Source of the DNA: Candidatus Celerinatantimonas neptuna
GTDB lineage: Bacteria; Pseudomonadota; Gammaproteobacteria; Enterobacterales; Celerinatantimonadaceae
DNA: 64,000 bases
Assembly: GCA_911810475.1 (NCBI GenBank)
Contig: OU461276.1
Location: 100,823-164,822 of the forward strand
Direction: 5' to 3'
Shown piece after piece: positions 47,229-55,566 of the stretch. The first letter of the stretch is position 1. Each line of letters opens with the position of its first letter. The notes below the pieces were generated by a model that worked only from the letters and a program-made list of their open reading frames with translations, was not told the origin of the DNA and searched no databases. Made by a program: the position numbers and the translations under genes.

Positions 47229-48701
47229 ATGGCTACTATCGCAGATATACCCAATACCTCATCATTTAACCTGCCAAGCTATCAAAGAGAACAATTGACC
47301 ACAGGAATTGTCCATCTTGGTTTTGGTGCCTTTCATCGGGCACATCAGGCCCTGTTCACCCATAAAGTATTAGAACAAGGTGACTATCGGTGGGGAATTG
47401 CAGCGGTTAATCTGCGCAGAGGCGATAAGCTAATCCAACAGTTAAATCAGCAAAACTGCCGTTACAGCATCTATGAGCAAGACAAAGAACAACAAGAACT
47501 CATCATTTGCGGTGCTGTGACAAAAGGCATGCATCCCAAATTAGACGGTTGTGCTGCAATTATCGATCAAATGAGCGATCCTCAGGTTAAAATTATCTCC
47601 CTGACAATCACAGAAAAAGGATATTACTGGAACGCCAACCGGCAAAAACTCGATGAACAGCATCCGGATATTTGCCATGATATCGAATCGCCATCCGAAC
47701 CTGTAACCGCAATCGGATATATCGTTGCCGCATTAACCCGCAGACAATCACAAGATCTCCCCGTCACACTCCTAAGCTGTGATAATTTTCAAGGCAATGG
47801 ACAAATACTCAAACATGCGGTTCTAGCTCTAGCAAAACATAACTCAGCCGAACTTGCCAACTGGATCGAAAATCACTGCCGTTTTCCAAGCTGTATGGTG
47901 GATCGAATCGTCCCGGCAATGACCCCGGAAAAACAACAGGTAATCCGCCAATTACTCGATGGAATCGATGACCCTTGTGCCGTTGCTTGCGAATCCTTTA
48001 CCCAATGGGTTATCGAAGACGATTTCGCCGCAGGCAGACCCGCCTGGGAAACCGTAGGCGTACAAATGGTCGATGATGTAGAACCATTTGAAACCATGAA
48101 ATTAAGAATGCTCAATGCAACACACTCCTTTTTAGCCTATCTCGGTTTCTTAGGCGATTATAAAAATATTGCCGATACTATGGCCAATCGACATTACCGC
48201 GAAAACTCCTACGATCTGATGATCAACATTCAGGCCCCCACCCTGACAACACTACCCGATGTCGATCTAAAAAAATATGCCAATGAACTGCTCAATCGAT
48301 TTTCTAATCCACATCTGAAACACCGAACCTATCAAATCGCCATGGACGGGAGCCAGAAAATTCCTCAGCGAATGGCCGCAAGCCTTCTTTATCATCTTCA
48401 GCATGACACGCGATACGATACACTGGCACTAGCACTAGCCGGATGGATCCGCTACACAGGAGGTCAGGACGAGCAGGGAATAAGTTTTATTGTCGAAGAT
48501 CCTCTGGCTGCCCAACTTAGCGAACGCCACAGACAAGCCCGTGATGATGAAATGCGCGTTCGCGAATCGCTCAAATTGATCATGGATCAAATTGTGGAAA
48601 AATACCCTCAGGTGGTCAAAACAGTCACAGATTATTACCGTCAGCTCTATCATCTTGGTGCGCGCAGAACAATGGAAGCCTTACACGAACACCACCTTTA
48701 A
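47229..48701 (+). CDS. Mannonate/mannitol-type NAD dehydrogenase
   Basis: This 490-residue enzyme belongs to the long-chain polyol dehydrogenase family that includes fructuronate reductase UxuB, tagaturonate reductase and mannitol 2-dehydrogenase. The N-terminal Rossmann part reads IVHLGFGAFHRAHQALFTHK near residues 27-46. The catalytic Lys region is MKLRMLNATHSFLAYLG near 291-307, and HRTYQIAMDGSQKIPQR lies near 374-390. Overall it looks closest to UxuB (fructuronate to mannonate), but substrate choice within the family is hard to read. No uxuA, uxaC or sugar transporter is adjacent. The start ATG 47229 has AGAGGA upstream. A degraded alcohol dehydrogenase follows. Confidence 0.85.
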   Translation: MATIADIPNTSSFNLPSYQREQLTTGIVHLGFGAFHRAHQALFTHKVLEQGDYRWGIAAVNLRRGDKLIQQLNQQNCRYSIYEQDKEQQELIICGAVTKGMHPKLDGCAAIIDQMSDPQVKIISLTITEKGYYWNANRQKLDEQHPDICHDIESPSEPVTAIGYIVAALTRRQSQDLPVTLLSCDNFQGNGQILKHAVLALAKHNSAELANWIENHCRFPSCMVDRIVPAMTPEKQQVIRQLLDGIDDPCAVACESFTQWVIEDDFAAGRPAWETVGVQMVDDVEPFETMKLRMLNATHSFLAYLGFLGDYKNIADTMANRHYRENSYDLMINIQAPTLTTLPDVDLKKYANELLNRFSNPHLKHRTYQIAMDGSQKIPQRMAASLLYHLQHDTRYDTLALALAGWIRYTGGQDEQGISFIVEDPLAAQLSERHRQARDDEMRVRESLKLIMDQIVEKYPQVVKTVTDYYRQLYHLGARRTMEALHEHHL

Positions 48702-48864
48702 CACGAAGGGAGGGCAAAAGGTCCTCCCGCTACTTCAGCCCGACGTTCTGTCATCACTCTTAACGGACTTTAGTCCAGATAGAAAATGCAATCCAGATCA
48801 CAGACAATGGGGCTATTATCTGCATGACTTGGCATAATATCCTTCATCATCGCCCACCCATAAA

Positions 48865-49031
48865 CTGCCCCACTGCATCTGCAACGCAATTCTTTTAGCG
48901 GTTCTGTGTGAGTTCAACTAACAGCCGCTATTACCGCCATCAATGAACTATCCAGACAGGTTGCAATTCCGGCAGACTTTTCAGAACTTGGGATCAAATT
49001 CTCCGATACCAGTGGATTGAACCGGCCCTGA
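48865..49031 (+). pseudogene. Remnant of iron-dependent alcohol dehydrogenase
   Basis: Two short stretches in this otherwise gene-free 48702-49340 interval look like the C-terminal part of an iron-containing alcohol dehydrogenase. The first frame (48865-48918) reads LPHCICNAILLAVLCEFN, like the family's metal-binding PHGxxNAILLPxVxxFN. The second frame (48918-49028) reads AITAINELSRQVAIP, then ADFSELGIKFSD, like the family's helix before the C-terminus. They are joined by a frameshift, and a long internal piece is missing. The conserved Gly after His is Cys here. The remainder of the interval shows only a GGGAGG/CCTCCC inverted repeat at 48708-48728 and AT-rich sequence. This is my own reading by eye. 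Confidence 0.6.
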
Positions 49032-49340
49032 CTATTGAACTTCCCAACTTCTAACCACATATATTAATTCACACCAGATAATATATTAATACTTATCAAA
49101 AAGTTAGTTACTGTTCTAGCCAACCCAACTAATCCCACAACTTTTTAATATACCCTCAGAAGATTAGCCATATCGGCTACACAACTACCTTTTCAAGAAC
49201 CTATTTTAAGGCTACAATTTTGAATTCTTCTGAATATCTTTTTCTACTCATAAACACCTCTTCTGGCTATTTTGTCTAGCATAAAGTATCTCTCTAATCG
49301 GTGTCTATTCAGATTTAGAGTAATACGCTATACCCATCAT

Positions 49341-49365
49341 TGGTAAGGCCTGAAAATTCTAGACA
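49341..49365. repeat. Left inverted repeat of IS3 element
   Basis: The first 13 bases TGGTAAGGCCTGA and the inner TAGACA match the right end in inverted orientation. Six bases in between differ more. Confidence 0.7.
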
Positions 49366-50288
49366 CCTTTCAGGCCATTAAAATATTGCTTTTCATATTT
49401 TGTTGGTGACTGACGCCCGTTGTTTGTATGCCGCCTTTTAAGGTTATAAAACATTTCAATATAATTAAAAATGTCGAGTCGGGCCTCATCCCTCGTTTTA
49501 TATTGTCTGCCGCGAACTTTTTCTTTCTTCAAATTACTGAAAAAGCTTTCTGCTACTGCGTTATCATGACAATTCCCACGACGACTCATGCTTTGTTTTA
49601 TACCAAATGATTCCAGTAGCTTACGGCACTTCCGACTTGAATATTGGCTACCCTGAACGGCGTGTAAATGAACCGTCGATTCTGGCTTTCTTTTCCAATA
49701 TGCCATTGTGATGGCCGATAAAACAAGCTCTTCTGTCATTCTTGGTGACATAGACCAGCCGACAATCTTTCGTGCGTACAAATCCATTACCACAGCCAGG
49801 AACAAAAAACCTTCATGCGTATGGATATACGTAATATCGCTGACCCACCACTGATTCGGCAGAGAAACATCAAATTCGCGATTAAGAACATTAGGTATAG
49901 CAACCGATTCGTGGCCTGAGTAATCGACTTTAGGACGTTTATAGCCACGTAATGTTTGAAGTTTTGCGCTTTGCATTAACCTTAGAACCCGGTCTCTACC
50001 ACAGTCGATTTTTTCTTCTTTCAAATCCAGATAAAGGTTGCGATATCCATGCAAACTACCACTCTCTAACCAAAGTGCCTTTATCTTGAGCAATAACCTT
50101 TGATCTTCGATATCCCGTTTGCTGTTCGGTTCTTTAAGCCAAGCATAATAACCGCTTGGATGCAGTTTCAGGCAGCGACATAAAACACGGACTGGATAAC
50201 GATGGCTTCGAGATTTTATGAATGCGTATCGTTCTTTGACTCGTTGGCAAAGAACCTTGCGGCTTCCTTTAATATGTCTCTCTCTTGT
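49359..50288 (-). pseudogene. IS3 transposase orfB, catalytic Asp lost
   Basis: This is the integrase-core half of an IS3-family transposase. The open frame reaches back to 50288 and includes the helical HTH_21 part (YAFIKSRSHRYPVRVLC, then LHPSGYYAWLKEPNSKRD). No ATG start is seen; such genes are made by frameshift from orfA. The DDE core shows WWVSDITYIHTHEGFL (first Asp) and RRGNCHDNAVAESFFS (Glu). The second Asp, normally in HSDQGSQ, reads HAVQGSQ, so the catalytic triad is broken. The protein should not transpose DNA. Confidence 0.85.
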
Positions 50289-50293
50289 TCAGC

Positions 50294-50512
50294 TCACTTG
50301 AGTTGCTGCTTCAATCGAGCAATTTCAGCGTGAAGCTCATCATCTTGTTTGCGTTTTGTCGAGGGCTTTGAAAATTTGGATACCCAGTTATATAAGGTCT
50401 TGCCAGAGACACCTAAGCGAGCAGCAACATCGTTGACTGAATAGCCATGTTGAACAACTTGATTGACCGCTTCTTGCTTAAACTCGTCTGTGTAACGACT
50501 TCCTTTTGCCAT
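50294..50512 (-). CDS. IS3 transposase orfA, truncated by stop
   Basis: The 72-residue protein has the helix-turn-helix of IS3 OrfA (RYTDEFKQEAVNQVVQHGYS, then GVSGKTLYNWVSKF) and the start of the leucine zipper (ELHAEIARLKQQLK). An in-frame TGA at 50294-50296 cuts it there. The sequence beyond it still reads AEQERDILKEAARFFANESK, the usual continuation, so the stop probably arose from CGA. Normal OrfAB production by frameshift would be blocked. Confidence 0.85.
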   Translation of the reverse strand: MAKGSRYTDEFKQEAVNQVVQHGYSVNDVAARLGVSGKTLYNWVSKFSKPSTKRKQDDELHAEIARLKQQLK

Positions 50513-50556
50513 TGTGTTTACCCTTTATAGTTTGGTTACATTTTTACCATAAAGAA

Positions 50557-50581
50557 TGTCTACTTATGTCAGGCCTTACCA
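50557..50581. repeat. Right inverted repeat of IS3 element
   Basis: The reverse complement starts TGGTAAGGCCTGA and carries TAGACA further in, matching the left end at 49341-49365. Confidence 0.7.
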
Positions 50582-50677
50582 TATCGCTAGAACGTGTTGC
50601 TCTTTGTACAAGAAATGAACGGCATAGCAATAAGGTATAATCGTTTCGCTAAAAACACATATACCGAGAGAATTGCT

Positions 50678-51432
50678 ATGTCAAGACGAATGTTAACAGA
50701 TCAATCCTGGAATAATGCTTCAACGCAGTGGACGCATTGACAACATATATGAGCACCGCAATACGGTTGAGACCATATGATTTCAGATACGAACGGGTAT
50801 CCAATGGCGAGATTTACCTGAAGAATTTGGCAAATGGAATACGGTCTTTCGACGCTTTAATCTGTGGTCGAAAAAAGGAATTATCCAAAAATTGTTTCAA
50901 CAGTTAGCATTAGAGAATGATCTGGAATGGCTGTTCATTGATGGGAGTATTGTCAAAGCAAATCAGGATAATAGTGGCGCTCCATCAGATGAAGAAGCTA
51001 TTGGGAAAAGTCGGGAAGGAAATTCAACCAAAATCCACTTAGCCGTGGAGAGTAGCGGTTTGCCCGTTCATTTTGAATTATCGGGAGGGTCAGGTTAATG
51101 ATATCGTCCATGCCTGGAGCCTGATATCCAGGTCACCAAATACCGAAGTTGTCTGTGCCGATAAAGGGTACGATAGTGACCAATTAAGGCGCTTTATAGA
51201 AGAAAAAAGGGCTGTAGCTAATATTCCACGCAAGGTGACATCCAAAGCAGGGAATACGCACATGGACTGGTGTTTATACACCTATCGCCATTTAATTGAA
51301 AATGCCTTTTTTGAAAATAAAGAAATACCGGGCCGTGGCCACTGATATGACAAACTAGCCCGAAATTACAGGAGTACAGTAGCGCTATCTTTTGTGATGA
51401 TGAGGTTGCCACATGTATTGTTGAATAAATAA
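50678..51432 (+). pseudogene. Broken IS5-family transposase
   Basis: Pieces of an IS5-family transposase run across frames. The start is MSRRMLTDQSWNN at ATG 50678, which soon hits TGA. Then come WRDLPEEFGKWNTVFRRFN, LEWLFIDGSIVKANQDNSG and STKIHLAVESSGLPVHFELS, followed by an extra base before VNDIVHAWSLISRSPNTEV. VCADKGYDSDQLRRFIEEKR continues, and finally another in-frame TGA precedes YDKLARNYRSTVALSF. At least two stops and one frameshift kill it. The DDE residues IDGS, CADKGYDS and the C-terminal Glu region can still be seen. Ends are not resolved. Confidence 0.88.
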
Positions 51433-51452
51433 TAAACAAAAATTAACAGCCT

Positions 51453-53030
51453 CTAGGAAAAAGAAGATATGATATGGTTTAAATTTTCCATATAAGACTC
51501 AGCTAAAACTGCCGGTTTTCCCCCCGCTTCAAAGGCTCCTTCATTATAGGTTATATTTATTATTATATTTCGATCTAAACTCTCTTCGACTACCAGGCGA
51601 AGAGGATATGTTCTCTCTTTTTCATCCCAAAAATTAAGATTTTTCAACCCAACCTCTTTCCCCTGATAGTTTTTAATATAAGCAAATGAAATATTGCCAA
51701 GCATATGAGAAGCCATCACTGCTGATTCAGCCTTCATGGAAAAAGTAAGATCAGCCAGATCTACATTCTCAAATTCCATTAACATGCTCATCTGATCACG
51801 AATTTCCAAAAGAGATTCCTTATAATTCGCTTTATACTGAGATGACAGCAGAACAAAAAGAGTGTTTGTAAAGCAACCGACAGTCTTATGCATCTTATTA
51901 TTCTTTCTGTTGCCAAAAGATGTCCTGATTGCGATCAGATCTTCATCAAATGTCTGGAGCAAAGTTACCATATAGGCAGTAAGATAAATTACAAAAAGTG
52001 ATGCGCCGCTATGTTGGCAAACCCGTTTAATTCTCTCTGTTTCCGGTCCATTATATTGTTGTCTGAATCCAGTGCTCATATCCCCAGGTAGTTCCAGCTT
52101 ATAGGACATAAGACCTAAATGTTCATAGAATTGGTGTAACATTGCGACTTTATGAATCATTTTTTTTGAAAGCCTAGTATTATATTGCTCTTCGGCATAG
52201 GATGAGTAATCGCTCTTATAAGGTATATAATCAGGCTCATGAATAGCTGTTTCTATCTCTTTCACCAAAAAATCTAGCCCAATACCATCTATACAGATGT
52301 GCGAAAGCTTCATGATAACAATATACCTCGTTTCTGACATTTTCAGAACACCGACAAAAGCTGGAGACTGTTCTAATTTAAGGCAAAACTCAGAATGCCT
52401 GGATATAAGCCCGCTTATAACCTCTTTATCAGACCCCCCCATCATTTTATCCTTATAAAACAGCTTACATATAGCATCATTATTTTCCCGAAATATCGGA
52501 GTAATAATTCTGTCATCTATTAAATAAGCTGTAGATAGAATGGTATGACTATTCATCACATCAGTTATACGCTTCACAATATACTCATCCACTTTATCTG
52601 TCACTAGCTCGAAAGCCTTTGTGATGGCATATGTATTATCTGAATGAAAATAGGACATAGCCATCTCATACTGCACGACCGAAAGACTATTTCGATCTCT
52701 AAAAGATAGACTTTGAGAAAATATACGAATTAATCTCTTCATCCATTTATTTAGAACCATTTCTCCAGAGTTTATAAAACAAAGGAAAGTTGTATTGTCT
52801 GTTACTATATAAACAAGATTCTCTTTTCGAACACCATTTAAATAGTAATCAATAAGTCTTTCGGCACTTTCATCACCTTTATGAATGAATATTTCATAAG
52901 ATATAGTATTTGCACCGTAATCTCTATTTAAGTCGTCTATATAATCTCTTATTTTTCTCAAATCTTCTTGTGACCACTGAATGGATAAATCAAATACTAT
53001 ATATTCTGATTTTTCTAATTCTTTTATCAT
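51453..53030 (-). CDS. Condensation-domain protein, stand-alone
   Basis: This 525-residue protein is the last of the operon. Residues from about 110 onward read as an NRPS condensation fold. The active-site motif appears as LSHICIDGIG (residues 242-251): the catalytic second His, the Asp and Gly are kept, but the first His of HHxxxDG is Ser. Later landmarks are TSFGNRKNNKMHKTVGCFTN, like the N-terminal-latch region RxN....VG.F.N, near 375-395. The first 110 residues are not recognised. No carrier domain is attached, so it probably acts in trans to form the last bond or release the product onto an amine or alcohol. It starts with an ATGA overlap on the permease gene. Confidence 0.8.
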   Translation of the reverse strand: MIKELEKSEYIVFDLSIQWSQEDLRKIRDYIDDLNRDYGANTISYEIFIHKGDESAERLIDYYLNGVRKENLVYIVTDNTTFLCFINSGEMVLNKWMKRLIRIFSQSLSFRDRNSLSVVQYEMAMSYFHSDNTYAITKAFELVTDKVDEYIVKRITDVMNSHTILSTAYLIDDRIITPIFRENNDAICKLFYKDKMMGGSDKEVISGLISRHSEFCLKLEQSPAFVGVLKMSETRYIVIMKLSHICIDGIGLDFLVKEIETAIHEPDYIPYKSDYSSYAEEQYNTRLSKKMIHKVAMLHQFYEHLGLMSYKLELPGDMSTGFRQQYNGPETERIKRVCQHSGASLFVIYLTAYMVTLLQTFDEDLIAIRTSFGNRKNNKMHKTVGCFTNTLFVLLSSQYKANYKESLLEIRDQMSMLMEFENVDLADLTFSMKAESAVMASHMLGNISFAYIKNYQGKEVGLKNLNFWDEKERTYPLRLVVEESLDRNIIINITYNEGAFEAGGKPAVLAESYMENLNHIISSFS

Positions 53031-53821
53031 TTAGCACTCCCTAATAGCGCATCTGCATTGTATTTTTTCTTTCCTTGATAGAAAACGAAACCACCTATCA
53101 GAAGGAATATAAAACTTATAAATAAATATACCAAAAGATATAGAAAGTTTACCTCTTTGGTAATATACACAGGAATATTGGCAATAAGCTGTGCTGGAAT
53201 AACTGAGCAAAGGATTATAACAATCGCCTTAGGGAATATTTGTATAGGGTAAAACGAAAATGTTAACAAGTTAATGATGAACTGTTTAGAGACATTCCTT
53301 AAATCTCCAAGCCAAAAAGAGAGACTCTGTATAGTGATACAGGAACCTATAAAAATACATATTGAAGAAGGAATAATAAAAAATAAAATCCAAAAATTCT
53401 GAATATTAATAATTCCCGAAAGAGTCAGGCAACCAAATCCAAAAGCCAGATCAGCAACTCCAGTAATAGAACTCCTATCAATAATACAGTGATAAAGTGT
53501 ATTCCTTGGTCCAGTAATATACAAATCGAGATGTCCATTAAAAATTAAATGACTTAATTTTGTTGTGTTACCGAAAAAACAACTTATTAGCCCAAATACC
53601 ACAGTAACATATCCATACAATGCAAATATATGATCCATCGATATATTCGATTTACTTGCTATATTAAGAAAATAAATATACCAAAAAGATAGAAGTAAAA
53701 TGTTATTAACAACCAAAAAAATAAGCCTAAAGACAATGACTCTCCAGGATAATGCTAAGTTAAGTAGGTTGTTTTTCCAAACAGCCATTGTAAATCTAAA
53801 ATAACTACTTATCTTCATCAA
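53027..53821 (-). CDS. ABC-2 type permease, second subunit
   Basis: This 264-residue protein has six hydrophobic segments (about 28-52, 62-85, 110-135, 140-165, 178-205 and 225-250) and no other domain. Together with the neighbouring permease and ATPase it matches the three-gene ABC-2 exporters grouped as COG4586/4587/3694; this one is nearest the COG3694 type. It should form half of the membrane channel for the cluster's product. ATGA overlaps join it to the genes on both sides. Confidence 0.82.
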   Translation of the reverse strand: MMKISSYFRFTMAVWKNNLLNLALSWRVIVFRLIFLVVNNILLLSFWYIYFLNIASKSNISMDHIFALYGYVTVVFGLISCFFGNTTKLSHLIFNGHLDLYITGPRNTLYHCIIDRSSITGVADLAFGFGCLTLSGIINIQNFWILFFIIPSSICIFIGSCITIQSLSFWLGDLRNVSKQFIINLLTFSFYPIQIFPKAIVIILCSVIPAQLIANIPVYITKEVNFLYLLVYLFISFIFLLIGGFVFYQGKKKYNADALLGSAK

Positions 53822-54585
53822 GCTGTCCTATTTAATAATCTAGAAGAATATAAAAATAACACTACACAACTTAATATAAATATAAATATATTATCTATTC
53901 CCAATTTATTTATTTTTCCAGATAGTATTACTGATGGTACGAAAATAATAAAATTAAAGGGGAGCTTAGTTAAAATCCCCTGTAAAAATCCTGGAAAAAA
54001 AGTAATGGGAATCAAACCTCCACCTAAGATTAGAAGCATTTTCGAATAAAGCCATTCCATGGTTAATACATCTTTCATCTTTACAGCCCAACAACCAATA
54101 AGAACCTGAATGGAAAAAGAAAGAATATAAGAAAGAGGAAGTAACAGTATAAATTTAATTAAATTTTGCCATTGGGGAAGTTCTCCGATCAATAATGTTA
54201 TATAAATAAAGCCTACAACAAAATTACCTACAAAGATAGGTAATATTCTAAATAAATGTGATAAAAAAATATAACCAAAAGTTGAAACCGGAAGCTTCTT
54301 TGTATTCTCAATTTCCTTATCACGAATAATTTGAAATAGATCGCTAGATACTGTGGGCTGGCTCAAAACGATCAATTGTGCACCGAAGGTATACCACATC
54401 ATTTCTTTTATGGTAAACCCATTAATAATATGGGTATCAGAAAATTTATATGTATATTCCCAGAGGAAATAAAATATGGTCAGGTACACAAAAATGCTAA
54501 TCATACTACCAATAATATTAGCTTTGTACTCCAGCGAGCTCTTCAGATAGAGGCTGGATATAGCCTTCATAGCTCTTATTTTCAT
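53818..54585 (-). CDS. ABC-2 type permease, first subunit
   Basis: This 255-residue membrane protein has about six helices (near 24-46, 56-78, 105-130, 137-160, 172-195 and 228-248). A cytoplasmic loop PTVSSDLFQIIRDKEIENTK near 78-97 is the typical coupling region of such permeases. It is the likely partner of the second permease, of the COG4587 type. It overlaps the ATPase gene by four bases, so production of the three exporter parts should be matched. Confidence 0.82.
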   Translation of the reverse strand: MKIRAMKAISSLYLKSSLEYKANIIGSMISIFVYLTIFYFLWEYTYKFSDTHIINGFTIKEMMWYTFGAQLIVLSQPTVSSDLFQIIRDKEIENTKKLPVSTFGYIFLSHLFRILPIFVGNFVVGFIYITLLIGELPQWQNLIKFILLLPLSYILSFSIQVLIGCWAVKMKDVLTMEWLYSKMLLILGGGLIPITFFPGFLQGILTKLPFNFIIFVPSVILSGKINKLGIDNIFIFILSCVVLFLYSSRLLNRTA

Positions 54586-55556
54586 TTAGACTCTCCCTGA
54601 TAAAGTTTCTGAAGAACTGTTTCTAAATCAGACTCTTGCTCCCTAACAGAAATAATATTGCCAAAATGGATTAATCCCTGAAATAGGTTACCCATACTGA
54701 TTTCTTCAGGGTTATACTCTATCGTAATTCTATTTTCCTCTCTGTCTTTAATTATGGCATTTCCTGGAAGACGAAGGTTTTTAAACTCCGGTATAGAGGC
54801 ATATTCACAAATCATATTCTGACGTGTACTAGAGAGATGTGTTAATTCAGAAATTTTTCCATCAAAAATTTTCTCTCCTTTTCTTAATACTATTGAATGG
54901 CTACAAATAGAGGATATATCCATAACATCATGAGACGAGATAATCACGCTGGTTGAAGTATTTTTAATTACATCTTTGATTGTGTTTCTAAATTTAGACT
55001 TTGCAATAATATCCAAACCAATAGTCGGTTCATCCAAAAGAAGTAGTTTAGGAGAATGAAGCATCGAAGCAACAAGTTCACACTTCATTCTCTGACCCAA
55101 GGATAGCTTACGAGATTTTTTATGGACTACATCTTCGATTCCGACCAGTTCAATCAAATCAGAAATCCGTTTATCCAGAGTCTTTTTTTCGATATCATAA
55201 ATAGCTCCAAGAAGTTTCAAAGAGTCATATATACTAACATTAGGTATCAGCTGTGTTCTGTGCCCAAAAAGAGTACCAATATAGTAAGACAGTTTTTTCA
55301 TGTTCTTCTGAACATCATATCCACCAATAGATATACTTCCCTCATTAGGCGTCAATAAACCAGTCAGCAGTTTTACTGTCGTGGTTTTTCCGGCACCATT
55401 TGGTCCAATTAAAGCCAGAGAAACATTCTCATCAACATTAAAGGATAAAGACTTTACAGCTGTAACTTTCTTTTTCTCTGTACGTCCTGGGAACCCTCTA
55501 GATTTACTCACTCTAATATTATATTCTTTTGTTACTGAGTTAATAGAAACCAACAT
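54582..55556 (-). CDS. ABC transporter ATPase (ABC-2 exporter)
   Basis: This 324-residue nucleotide-binding subunit has Walker A GPNGAGKTT (51-59), signature LSLGQRMKCEL (151-161), Walker B LLLLDEPTIGLD (171-182) and the His switch SSHDVMD. About 100 residues beyond the ATPase core form a C-terminal extension, typical of COG4586. I set the start at ATG 55556, which has a perfect AAGGAGG; an in-frame upstream start at 55592 would overlap the previous gene. It powers export of the product and may give self-protection. Confidence 0.92.
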   Translation of the reverse strand: MLVSINSVTKEYNIRVSKSRGFPGRTEKKKVTAVKSLSFNVDENVSLALIGPNGAGKTTTVKLLTGLLTPNEGSISIGGYDVQKNMKKLSYYIGTLFGHRTQLIPNVSIYDSLKLLGAIYDIEKKTLDKRISDLIELVGIEDVVHKKSRKLSLGQRMKCELVASMLHSPKLLLLDEPTIGLDIIAKSKFRNTIKDVIKNTSTSVIISSHDVMDISSICSHSIVLRKGEKIFDGKISELTHLSSTRQNMICEYASIPEFKNLRLPGNAIIKDREENRITIEYNPEEISMGNLFQGLIHFGNIISVREQESDLETVLQKLYQGESK

Positions 55557-55566
55557 ATTCCCCTCC

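Larger units (their letters stand above)
49341..50581 (-). mobile_element. Decayed IS3-family insertion sequence
   Basis: An element of about 1.24 kb with orfA and orfB on the minus strand, bounded by imperfect inverted repeats. Both ends read TGGTAAGGCCTGA inward and share TAGACA further in. I see no target-site duplication next to the ends. Both open frames carry lesions, so the element is probably immobile. It lies beside a second, more damaged IS and next to the biosynthetic operon. Confidence 0.85.

Noticed and set aside
49338..50584. Target-site duplication around the IS3 element
   Set aside because: The 3 bases outside the inverted repeats do not match on the two sides.
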